From the NCBI GenBank assembly GCA_039798705.1, contig JBDKFN010000075.1, forward strand, positions 1 through 6,925: 6,925 nt of DNA. Direction: 5' to 3'. Shown here piece by piece: positions 1 through 6,091 of this stretch. A model generated the notes under the pieces. The model saw nothing but the letters and a program-made list of their open reading frames with translations, searched no databases and was not told the origin of the DNA. The first letter of the stretch is position 1. The number at the start of each line of letters is the position of its first letter. The stretch is from CAIKLP01 sp039798705. GTDB lineage: Bacteria; Bacteroidota; Bacteroidia; Sphingobacteriales; Sphingobacteriaceae. Position numbers and translations under genes: made by a program.

Positions 1-1
1 T

Positions 2-751
2 TTACCTACTCATTTTTTTTATACACCTTTTTTTATTAATCGTTCTTTGAAAGATTTTATTATAAATCAGTCATTACAGCAAATGTTGTTGGAACTAAAA
101 AAAGAGTACCATCAAATTGAATTAAAATTAGCGCCTAAGTACAATGATATTAGGCCATTCAGCTGGTCTGGTTTTGATCATAAAATTTATTATACATTAA
201 TAAAAGATCTTCAAAATACGACTAAAAAGCCATCCGAAAATATTAGAAGACAATTAAATAAAATTGCTCAAAACAATGCAATTGTTGTAAAAGTGGAGGA
301 GGAGAACTTAGCTGATATTTTTAATGAACATATTGAAATGATGATTCAAAATGGACTTTCTAAAGTAGAATCTAAAATGGTTTTAAGTTGGTTAAGTTTC
401 TTTAATCAAAATAATCAATTATATGTTTTTGGCTTATACGAATCAAATATATTGCATGGATCTGCTTTATTAACATTTGATCAAGAACAAGCCTATTTGA
501 TTTCAATTACAGGTGGTGTAGCAGAAACTTTTGGTCAAACTGCCTTGTATTTTGCATTTTTTAATCATTTTCAAAGTCTTGGGATCAATAAAATTGATTT
601 ATTAGGTGCTAATATTCAAGGTGTTGCAGAATATAAGTCAAAATTAGGCTCAGAGCTATATTCTTATCCAATTGTATCATATCATAAATACAAAGCGGTT
701 AATCAACTAAAATTAAAGCTTAAAAAGTGGTTGAAAAAGCACCTAAATTGA
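2..751 (+). CDS. FemAB/GNAT-like acyltransferase, C-terminal part (5' end outside window)
   Basis: The reading frame is open from the first complete codon at position 2, so the gene begins upstream. The TTG at 47 is very likely interior, because the residues before it (LPTHFFYTPFFINRS) look like the 'P-P-F-x-Q' strand of FemAB/BioF2-like proteins. The visible 249 residues carry features of the FemAB-type GNAT fold: the WSGFDHKIYYTLIKDL strand, then SENIRRQLNKIAQNNAIVV (the helix and strand where relatives read 'R-x-I-R-K-A-x-x-x-G-v-x-v'), a central strand YVFGLYESNILHGSALL, and a C-terminal IDLLGANIQGVAEYKSKLG resembling the family's 'fDf-G-s-x-x-g-i-x-x-f-k-x-x-F-G'. The tail is Lys-rich and basic. 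Relatives transfer aminoacyl or acyl groups, often in peptidoglycan or envelope synthesis, but the substrate here cannot be read from sequence. The assignment rests on pattern similarity only. No signal peptide or membrane segment is visible in this part, which suggests a cytoplasmic enzyme. Confidence 0.6.
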   Translation, partial: LPTHFFYTPFFINRSLKDFIINQSLQQMLLELKKEYHQIELKLAPKYNDIRPFSWSGFDHKIYYTLIKDLQNTTKKPSENIRRQLNKIAQNNAIVVKVEEENLADIFNEHIEMMIQNGLSKVESKMVLSWLSFFNQNNQLYVFGLYESNILHGSALLTFDQEQAYLISITGGVAETFGQTALYFAFFNHFQSLGINKIDLLGANIQGVAEYKSKLGSELYSYPIVSYHKYKAVNQLKLKLKKWLKKHLN

Positions 752-760
752 TAATTATCA
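749..760. repeat. 12-bp perfect palindrome at acyltransferase stop / purL upstream region
   Basis: TGATAATTATCA is identical to its reverse complement and contains the TGA stop of the upstream gene. Its centre lies about 35 bases before the proposed purL -7 element. It could be an operator half-site pair, but an AT-only-core palindrome of this size can arise by chance in AT-rich DNA. Confidence 0.3.
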
Positions 761-789
761 ACAGTGCTGCTCGGTGCCTATAAATTTCT

Positions 790-797
790 TATTTTTG
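790..797 (+). promoter_or_regulatory. Bacteroidota-type -7 promoter element for purL
   Basis: TATTTTTG is an exact match to the Bacteroidota primary sigma-factor -7 consensus TAnnTTTG. Transcription would start near 802-804, leaving a leader of about 18 bases before the proposed TTG start at 821. No good -33 TTG is visible at the usual spacing (roughly 764-771), so the promoter is incomplete by sequence. Its position inside the longer open frame beginning at 764 argues against that frame's GTG as the translation start. Confidence 0.45.
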
Positions 798-820
798 CAA
801 CATCTCAAATAAAAAATCAA

Positions 821-3046
821 TTGGAACAGACGCAATTAACCACCATCGAAACAGCTAAAGAACTTGGCTTACTTCCTGAAGAATATCAAAAAATTAATGA
901 AATTTTAGGTAGGGTTCCCAACTTTACAGAATTGAGTATTTTTTCTGTAATGTGGAGTGAACATTGTTCCTATAAAAATTCTATTGTTTGGTTAAAAACT
1001 TTACCAAAAGAAGGTCCAAGAATGCTTGCAAAAGCTGGCGAGGAAAATGCAGGTTTAGTTGACATTGGAGATGGTTTGGCATGTTGCTTTAAAATCGAAT
1101 CACATAATCACCCTTCAGCCTTAGAGCCATACCAAGGTGCTGCTACAGGAGTTGGTGGAATTAACAGAGATATTTTTACAATGGGTGCTAGACCTATTGC
1201 GCAATTAAATTCACTTCGTTTCGGTGATTTATCTTTAGACAGAACGAAATGGTTGATTAAAGGAGTAGTAAAAGGCATTGGCGATTATGGAAATGCTTTT
1301 GGTATTCCAACTGTTGGAGGTGAAGTGTTTTTCGATGAATGCTATAACATCAACCCACTTGTAAATGCAATGTCTGCTGGTATTGTAAATGTTGGAGAAA
1401 CAGTTTCTGCAACTTCTTATGGTGTAGGTAACCCAGTATATATTGTTGGTTCAGCAACTGGTAAAGATGGTATCCATGGTGCTGCTTTCGCATCAAAAGA
1501 CATTACCGAAGATTCAGTAAATGATTTACCTGCAGTTCAGGTAGGAGATCCATTCCAAGAAAAATTATTATTAGAAGCAACACTTGAAGTTATTAAAACT
1601 GGTGCTGTGGTTGGTATGCAAGACATGGGTGCCGCAGGTATTATTTGTTCAAATTCGGAGATGTCTGCTAAAGGTGAACATGGTATGGTTATTTATTTAG
1701 ATAAAGTACCTACTCGTCAAGATAACATGAAGCCTTACGAAATTCTTTTATCAGAATCACAAGAGCGCATGCTAATTGTGGTTACGAAAGGAAGAGAAAA
1801 AGAGGTGGAGGCAGTTTTCGAAAAATGGGATTTAAATTGTGCAATTATTGGCGAGGTAACAGATACGAAGCGCTTACATTATTATATGAATGGCGAATTG
1901 GTTGCTGATGTTCCTGCTGAAGACCTAGTATTAGGTGGTGGTGCACCAGTTTACCACAGAGAATATAAAGAGCCAGCTTATTTTCAAGAGAACAAAAAAT
2001 TTAATATCGATCAAATAGCTGAACCTGATAATTTAGTTGAGGTTGCAGAATTTTTAATTAAGCATCCAAATATAGCCTCTAAAAGATGGGTTATTGGACA
2101 ATATGATTCTATGGTTGGTGGTGCAAATATGTCAACCAATAAACCAACAGATGCTGCAATTGTAAATATAAAAGGAACTGATAAAGCGATTGCTTTAACG
2201 GTTGATTGTAATGCTAGATATGTACATGCAGATCCAGAAACAGGATGTGCTATTGCAGTAGCTGAAGCGGCTAGAAACATTACTTGTGCTGGAGGAGAGC
2301 CTGTTGCAATCACCAATTGTTTGAACTTTGGAAATCCATACATTCCTGAAGTTTATTGGCAGTTTGTTTCTGCAATTAAAGGAATGGGAACAGCATGTAC
2401 AAAATTTGAAACACCAGTTACAGGTGGAAATGTTAGTTTTTATAATCAATCATCAGACGAAGGGCCAGTATTTCCTACACCTACCATTGGTATGTTAGGT
2501 GTGCTTGATTCAAAGGCTACCATGATGACTTTAGATTTTAAAAATGTGGGCGATGCCATTTATTTAATTGGTGAATCGAAAAATGACATTGCTTGTTCTG
2601 AATATTTATATTCATACCATCAAGTTAAATCTTCACCGGCACCATTCTTCGATTTAGAAAAGGAATACAATACGCATCAATTTATTAAACAATTAATTCA
2701 ATCAAATACCATTGACTCAGCACATGATGTTGCAGATGGTGGTTTGTTTGTTACCTTAATGGAATCTGCAATGTCTCAAAATTTAGGTTTTGAAATTGAA
2801 ACAGATGAATCGATCAGAAAAGATGCTTTCTTATTTGGTGAAGCGCAAGGTAGAATTGTAGTAAGTGTGCCAGCTGCTAAACAAGCTGAATTCATTGAGA
2901 TTGCGGCAACATCTTCAGTAGAATATACATTATTAGGTACAGTTACAAGCGGAGATATTTCAATCGATGAAGAACATTTCGGTCATGTTTCGAAATATAA
3001 ATCAACATTTGAAACTTCTTTAGGAAATATCATTGAGTCGAACTAA
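821..3046 (+). CDS. purL: Phosphoribosylformylglycinamidine synthase subunit PurL (short form)
   Basis: PurL is the synthetase subunit of FGAM synthase, which converts FGAR to FGAM using ATP and ammonia in cytoplasmic de novo purine synthesis. From the TTG at 821 the product is 741 residues, the length of the short, B. subtilis-type PurL that works with separate PurS and PurQ, neither of which is in this window. Landmarks on that numbering are MWSEHCSYKNS (44-54), IESHNHPSALEPYQGAATG (92-110), GIPTVGGEVFFDE (161-173), GDPFQEKLLLEATLE (242-256), GMQDMGAAGI (265-274), LSESQERM (310-317), QYDSMVGGANM (427-437), ARYVHADPETGCA (465-477), KFETPVTGGNVSFYNQ (528-543), AHDVADGGL (634-642) and FGEAQGR (672-678). 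All expected AIRS/PurM-like nucleotide- and metal-binding motifs are intact. The frame extends upstream to a GTG at 764, but those 19 residues (MLLGAYKFLIF...) are not family-like and cover a promoter match, whereas LEQTQLTTIETAKELGLLPEE aligns with usual Bacteroidota PurL N-termini. The 3' end overlaps the next gene. Confidence 0.95.
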   Translation: MEQTQLTTIETAKELGLLPEEYQKINEILGRVPNFTELSIFSVMWSEHCSYKNSIVWLKTLPKEGPRMLAKAGEENAGLVDIGDGLACCFKIESHNHPSALEPYQGAATGVGGINRDIFTMGARPIAQLNSLRFGDLSLDRTKWLIKGVVKGIGDYGNAFGIPTVGGEVFFDECYNINPLVNAMSAGIVNVGETVSATSYGVGNPVYIVGSATGKDGIHGAAFASKDITEDSVNDLPAVQVGDPFQEKLLLEATLEVIKTGAVVGMQDMGAAGIICSNSEMSAKGEHGMVIYLDKVPTRQDNMKPYEILLSESQERMLIVVTKGREKEVEAVFEKWDLNCAIIGEVTDTKRLHYYMNGELVADVPAEDLVLGGGAPVYHREYKEPAYFQENKKFNIDQIAEPDNLVEVAEFLIKHPNIASKRWVIGQYDSMVGGANMSTNKPTDAAIVNIKGTDKAIALTVDCNARYVHADPETGCAIAVAEAARNITCAGGEPVAITNCLNFGNPYIPEVYWQFVSAIKGMGTACTKFETPVTGGNVSFYNQSSDEGPVFPTPTIGMLGVLDSKATMMTLDFKNVGDAIYLIGESKNDIACSEYLYSYHQVKSSPAPFFDLEKEYNTHQFIKQLIQSNTIDSAHDVADGGLFVTLMESAMSQNLGFEIETDESIRKDAFLFGEAQGRIVVSVPAAKQAEFIEIAATSSVEYTLLGTVTSGDISIDEEHFGHVSKYKSTFETSLGNIIESN

Positions 3047-3749
3047 ATCTAACCATTTATTTCAATTCAAATTATTTGCAATAGCTCAGGATCGCTGTGC
3101 CATGAAGGTTGGTACGGATGCGGTTTTGTTAGCTACTCTGCCTAAGTTTAATACAGCACATTCCATTTTAGATATTGGAACAGGTACAGGTATATTGAGC
3201 TTGATGCTTGCGCAACAATTTCCGACTGCAAATATTACGGCTTTAGAAATTGAAGAATCGGCTGCAATGCAAGCCGCAGAAAATTTTGCAAATGCGAAAT
3301 GGTCTACAAATATCAATTGCCAACAGGTGAATTTTGAGACTTTTGAAAGCAATCAAACCTTTGATTTAATCATCACAAATCCGCCATATTTTAAAGCTTC
3401 TTTGAAATCTACTGATCAGGCTAAAAATATGGCTAGACATGCGACAACCGACATGTTGAACAAATGGTTGGCCAAGTCCTATCAGTTGTTAAGTAATAAT
3501 GGCAAATTTGCTATTATATTACCAGCATCATCTCAAGAAATTACTGAAATAGCTATCAAAAATGGTTTTTTTATAGCAGAGCTCATTGATATTCATTCTT
3601 TTGAGGATTCACCAGTTATCCGACAAATTTTCATATTAAGTAAAGAGAATCAAGAAATTAAAAAAGGTCGTTTTTGGATCTATAAAGCCCAAAATGAATA
3701 TTCAGACGCATATATTGAGCATTTGAAACCATACTTAACTATCTTTTAA
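3033..3749 (+). CDS. yfiC: tRNA1(Val) (adenine-37-N6)-methyltransferase, YfiC/TrmN6 family
   Basis: This is a 238-residue SAM-dependent Rossmann methyltransferase. It has the N-terminal signature FQFKLFAIAQDRCAMKVGTD (10-29), motif I DIGTGTG (47-53) for SAM binding, the acidic end of strand 2 (LEIEE, 71-75) and the N6-adenine catalytic motif NPPY (116-119) followed by F. The FxFKxFxIxQxxxAMKVxTD start plus NPPY is characteristic of E. coli YfiC, which methylates A37 of tRNA1(Val). Activity on that tRNA is inferred from the family. The only plausible start is TTG at 3033: an in-frame stop lies at 3021-3023, and the next ATG (within CAMK) would delete the signature. AGGA at 3022-3025 sits seven bases before the TTG, a rare Shine-Dalgarno-like sequence for this window. 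The gene overlaps the purL end by 14 bases, implying co-transcription and probable translational coupling. Confidence 0.9.
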   Translation: MSRTKSNHLFQFKLFAIAQDRCAMKVGTDAVLLATLPKFNTAHSILDIGTGTGILSLMLAQQFPTANITALEIEESAAMQAAENFANAKWSTNINCQQVNFETFESNQTFDLIITNPPYFKASLKSTDQAKNMARHATTDMLNKWLAKSYQLLSNNGKFAIILPASSQEITEIAIKNGFFIAELIDIHSFEDSPVIRQIFILSKENQEIKKGRFWIYKAQNEYSDAYIEHLKPYLTIF

Positions 3750-3796
3750 TGAGGGATTAAAAATAATAATTTTCGTTTTTTCGATTTTTTTTTAAT

Positions 3797-3804
3797 TATC
3801 TTAG
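3797..3804 (+). promoter_or_regulatory. Possible -7 element of the cold-shock gene
   Basis: TATCTTAG differs from the Bacteroidota -7 consensus TAnnTTTG at one position and lies 23 bases before the ATG at 3828, predicting a leader of roughly 19 bases. No -33 TTG is present at the expected distance. The surrounding gap (3750-3827) is almost purely A/T, so chance matches are easy. No Shine-Dalgarno sequence precedes the ATG; the leader ends in a run of seven T. A weak AATAAT/ATTATT hairpin (3805-3810 with 3817-3822) could form if transcription begins further upstream. Confidence 0.3.
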
Positions 3805-3827
3805 AATAATCAATTAATTATTTTTTT

Positions 3828-4019
3828 ATGAGTTTAGGTACAGTTAAATTCTTTAATGAGTCTAAAGGTTATGGATTTATTAAAGACAATGAAACAGGAA
3901 AAGAAATTTTTGTTCACGTTTCAGGTCTCATCGACAAAATCGACAAAGAAGATCAAGTTGAGTATGAAGAAGAGAATGGTAAAAAAGGATTAAACGCTAT
4001 CAATGTAAAAAAGGTATAG
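3828..4019 (+). CDS. CspA-family cold-shock protein (single cold-shock domain)
   Basis: This 63-residue protein is a single OB-fold cold-shock domain that binds single-stranded RNA or DNA and typically acts as an RNA chaperone. RNP1 is KGYGFIKD (13-20, with aromatic Y15 and F17) and RNP2 is IFVHVS (27-32, with F28 and H30). The start GTVKFFNESKGYGFI and the end KKGLNAINVKKV match the usual Bacteroidota form, which reads FVHVSGLID in the middle. The length is slightly below the 65-70 residues of proteobacterial Csps but normal for this lineage. It stands alone between an AT-rich gap and a strong terminator, so it is probably monocistronic. There is no long 5' leader of the E. coli cspA thermosensor type: only 78 bases separate it from the preceding gene. 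Several Csp paralogues are common per genome, so a numbered symbol would be a guess. Confidence 0.95.
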   Translation: MSLGTVKFFNESKGYGFIKDNETGKEIFVHVSGLIDKIDKEDQVEYEEENGKKGLNAINVKKV

Positions 4020-4038
4020 TTTATTATTACCAAAAAAG

Positions 4039-4073
4039 AAGTCTTCTCTTGAAAAAGAGGAGACTTTTTTGTT
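4039..4073 (+). terminator. Intrinsic terminator of the cold-shock gene
   Basis: A 12-pair stem (4039-4050 with 4055-4066) closes a GAAA tetraloop (4051-4054). All pairs are Watson-Crick except one T4045-G4060 wobble. The right arm runs into TTTT then GTTT (4067-4074), giving the U-tract. It begins 20 bases after the cold-shock stop codon. A-tracts before the left arm (4032-4037) would give it some activity on the other strand too, though no minus-strand gene ends here. Confidence 0.9.
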
Positions 4074-4085
4074 TATTTTTATAGC

Positions 4086-4589
4086 TTGAAAAGGATCGGA
4101 CTATTATCGGATACACACAGTTATTTTCCGGAAGAAGTATATCAATATTTCAAAGACTGTGATGAAATATGGCACGCTGGAGATTTTGGCGATGTTCACG
4201 TGTCCGATAAACTCAGCGAGTTTAAGCCTTTGAGAGGCGTTTATGGAAACATAGATGGTCAAAATATTAAAATCATTCATCCCTTTGTTCAATTATTCGA
4301 TTGTGAAGGTGTAAAAGTAATGATGACGCATATTGGCGGATATCCAGGCAAATATGCACCTAATGTGAAAGCGTTTTTACAAAAAGAAAATGTCAAATTA
4401 TTTATTTCTGGACATTCACATATTTTAAAAGTAATTCAAGATAAAAATTTAAATTTGTTACATATGAATCCGGGTGCTGCTGGCAAGCAAGGCTTACACA
4501 TCATGCGGACTTTCATCAGATTTGCTATTCATGAAGGGAAAATTTCAGAAGTAGAAGTAATAGAAATCGGTAAAAAAACGAACCTATAA
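4086..4589 (+). CDS. YfcE/MJ0936-type metallophosphoesterase
   Basis: This 167-residue calcineurin-like phosphoesterase belongs to the small YfcE/MJ0936 family, dinuclear metal phosphodiesterases of the cytoplasm whose physiological substrates are mostly unknown. All metal-ligand motifs are present: D9-x-H11 in LSDTHS, G32-D33 in HAGDFGD, G54-N55 in VYGNID, H82 in MTHIGG and G109-H110-S-H112 in SGHSH, followed by the family's NPGAAGKQG loop (128-136). The start must be TTG at 4086: an in-frame stop lies at 4050-4052, no ATG lies between, and homologues begin M-K-x-I-G-L-x-S-D-T-H exactly as here. The start is only about 12 bases beyond the terminator U-tract of the preceding gene. It is followed after 15 bases by fbp, so the two are probably co-transcribed. 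Read-through or a promoter overlapping the terminator must supply transcription. Confidence 0.92.
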   Translation: MKRIGLLSDTHSYFPEEVYQYFKDCDEIWHAGDFGDVHVSDKLSEFKPLRGVYGNIDGQNIKIIHPFVQLFDCEGVKVMMTHIGGYPGKYAPNVKAFLQKENVKLFISGHSHILKVIQDKNLNLLHMNPGAAGKQGLHIMRTFIRFAIHEGKISEVEVIEIGKKTNL

Positions 4590-4604
4590 AAACAAAATAT
4601 ACCT

Positions 4605-5630
4605 ATGTCACAAATGATCACACTTGGTCAATTCATCATCGAAAAGCAATCGGATTTTCCTTTTGCTAAAGGTGGATTTTCCAGATTAATTAGAGATTTG
4701 GCCATTGCCGCCAAAATTGTTAACCGAGAAGTAAATAAAGCAGGATTGGTTAATATATTAGGCGAGACAGGCGATACAAACATTCAAGGAGAGCAAGTAA
4801 AAAAGTTAGATGTATTTGCCAACGAACAATTTATTGCAGCTTTAAAAGCAGGTGGTGAGTGTTGTTTAATTGTTTCGGAAGAAAATGACCATGTAATTCC
4901 AATCAACGATTCTGAAATTTCTAGAGATGCAAAATATGTAGTTTGTATTGATCCCTTGGATGGCTCTTCTAATATTGATGTAAACGTTTCAGTAGGAACA
5001 ATTTTTGCCATTTACAGAAGAATTCATGAAAGTGGCGTATCTACTGAGGATGAAGCCTTGCAAAGCGGTAGAGAGATGGTTGCAGCTGGATATATAATTT
5101 ACGGTTCTTCAACCATGTTTGTGTATTCTACAGGAAAAGGTGTAAATGGTTTTACCCTTGATCCAAGTATTGGTGAATTCTGTTTGTCACACCCTCAAAT
5201 GAAAATTCCAGAAACTGGAAAATTATATTCTATCAATGAAGGAAATTATATTCATTTCCCAGATGGTGTAAAAAAGTATTTAAAATATTGCCAAGAAATT
5301 GACGAACCGAGTAATAGACCTTACTCTTCGAGGTACATAGGATCTATGGTTGCCGATTTTCACCGTAACTTATTGAAAGGTGGGATTTTTATTTATCCTT
5401 CTTCTTATGGAGCCGAAAGTGGTAAGTTAAGGTTGATTTATGAATGTAATCCGATGGCTTATTTAATTGAACAAGCAGGAGGTAAGGCAACAGATGGGTT
5501 GAACAGGATATTAGATTTACCTGTTAAATCTTTACATCAAAGATCGCCCATATTTATTGGTTCTAAAGTAATGGTTGAAAAAGCGGAAGCCTTCATGGCA
5601 GAATTTTCACCTGTAACTCCTATTGAATAG
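4605..5630 (+). CDS. fbp: Fructose-1,6-bisphosphatase, class I
   Basis: Fbp hydrolyses fructose 1,6-bisphosphate to fructose 6-phosphate and phosphate in gluconeogenesis. The 341-residue length is typical of class I enzymes. Visible hallmarks are NREVNKAGLVNILG (40-53), NIQGEQVKKLDVFANEQF (59-76), the metal site SEE (91-93), the family signature DPLDGSSNID (116-125, with D116, D119 and G120), YSINEGN (208-214), the substrate-binding segment RPYSSRYIGSMVADFHRNLL (238-257), YP and KLRLIYECNP (274-283, with E280 a metal ligand), and AGGKATDG (291-298). The ATG at 4605 is preceded by an A-rich stretch without a Shine-Dalgarno sequence, as usual for Bacteroidota. A second in-frame ATG at codon 4 (4614) is an alternative start. 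The gene lies 15 bases after the phosphoesterase gene on the same strand, and its stop is one base from the convergent rnhA stop, leaving no intergenic terminator. Confidence 0.97.
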   Translation: MSQMITLGQFIIEKQSDFPFAKGGFSRLIRDLAIAAKIVNREVNKAGLVNILGETGDTNIQGEQVKKLDVFANEQFIAALKAGGECCLIVSEENDHVIPINDSEISRDAKYVVCIDPLDGSSNIDVNVSVGTIFAIYRRIHESGVSTEDEALQSGREMVAAGYIIYGSSTMFVYSTGKGVNGFTLDPSIGEFCLSHPQMKIPETGKLYSINEGNYIHFPDGVKKYLKYCQEIDEPSNRPYSSRYIGSMVADFHRNLLKGGIFIYPSSYGAESGKLRLIYECNPMAYLIEQAGGKATDGLNRILDLPVKSLHQRSPIFIGSKVMVEKAEAFMAEFSPVTPIE

Positions 5631-5631
5631 T

Positions 5632-6090
5632 TTAAGCTAAAGTGGCTTCATAGCCGCTGTCTGCTGGTAAATCTTTTTGTTCGGCTGCTGCGACCGCTAA
5701 CTGGTCGCAGCGTTCGTTTTCGGGGTGCCCAGCGTGTCCTTTTATCCAATGAAATTTAACTTGATGCTTCGCGTAAATTTTCAAAAATCGCAACCATAAG
5801 TCTTTGTTTTTTTTGTCTTTAAAATCTTTCTTTACCCAATTAAAAACCCATCCTTTTTCAACTGCTTCCACAACATACTTTGAATCAGAATAAACATGAA
5901 TAATTGCTTGCTCTTTTTTTATTTCTTCTAATCCAATAATAACAGCAAGTAATTCCATGCGGTTGTTAGTTGTAAGTCTGAAGCCTGCGGCTAATTCTTT
6001 GTAATGTTGACCAGATTTTAAAACAACTCCGTATCCACCATTTCCCGGGTTTCCTTTTGCGGCACCATCTGTATATAAATAAATACTCAT
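5632..6090 (-). CDS. rnhA: Ribonuclease HI
   Basis: RNase HI cleaves the RNA strand of RNA-DNA hybrids (R-loops, primers) using two Mg ions. The 152-residue product has the complete active site: D8 in YTDGAAKGNPG, E46 in NNRMELLAV, D69 in VYSDSKYVV and D129 in NERCDQLA, with the assisting H122 in IKGHAGHPENERC. The W-rich handle region (GWVFNWVKKDFKDKKNKDLW, 80-99) is present. It starts at ATG (complement of 6088-6090), one base after the stop of the upstream glycosyltransferase gene (TAA-A-ATG), with no Shine-Dalgarno sequence, so translation is probably coupled and the promoter shared. The stop abuts the convergent fbp stop. The last ~100 bases of the gene are visibly richer in G and C than the rest and contain a perfect 9-bp inverted repeat. 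Confidence 0.97.
   Translation of the reverse strand: MSIYLYTDGAAKGNPGNGGYGVVLKSGQHYKELAAGFRLTTNNRMELLAVIIGLEEIKKEQAIIHVYSDSKYVVEAVEKGWVFNWVKKDFKDKKNKDLWLRFLKIYAKHQVKFHWIKGHAGHPENERCDQLAVAAAEQKDLPADSGYEATLA
5687..5711. repeat. GC-rich 9-bp inverted repeat inside 3' end of rnhA, downstream of fbp
   Basis: GCTGCGACC (5687-5695) and GGTCGCAGC (5703-5711) are perfect reverse complements around a seven-base loop; T5686 and G5712 add a wobble pair in RNA. The hairpin lies about 57 bases past the fbp stop on the plus strand and 53 bases before the rnhA stop on the minus strand. No clean U-tract follows on either strand (the plus strand continues GTTCGTTTTC), so it is not a canonical intrinsic terminator. 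It could stabilise or delimit the fbp mRNA 3' end. It encodes part of the conserved NERCDQLAVAAA segment, so coding constraint may also explain it. Confidence 0.4.
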
Positions 6091-6091
6091 T

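Noticed and set aside
2011..2449. Two overlapping minus-strand open frames (110 and 84 codons) inside purL
   Set aside because: They lie opposite a strongly conserved part of PurL (including the GGANM and HADPETG motifs), have no family resemblance, and are normal antisense shadows.
3086..3352. Minus-strand open frame inside the tRNA methyltransferase
   Set aside because: It is antisense to the conserved SAM-binding region and its translation resembles no protein family.
3759..3800. Possible terminator after the tRNA methyltransferase gene
   Set aside because: T-tracts are present, but the only hairpin found (AAAAT 3760-3764 with ATTTT 3769-3773) is a five-pair A/T-only stem, too weak to call in such AT-rich sequence.
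3750..3827. Cold-shock 5' leader as a cspA-type RNA thermosensor
   Set aside because: The whole gap is 78 bases of low-complexity A/T and the likely leader is about 20 bases. There is no room for, or sign of, a long structured leader.
4104..5011. Short minus-strand frames inside the phosphoesterase (4104-4292) and fbp (4784-5011)
   Set aside because: Both are antisense to clearly conserved coding sequence, without a ribosome site or family signal.
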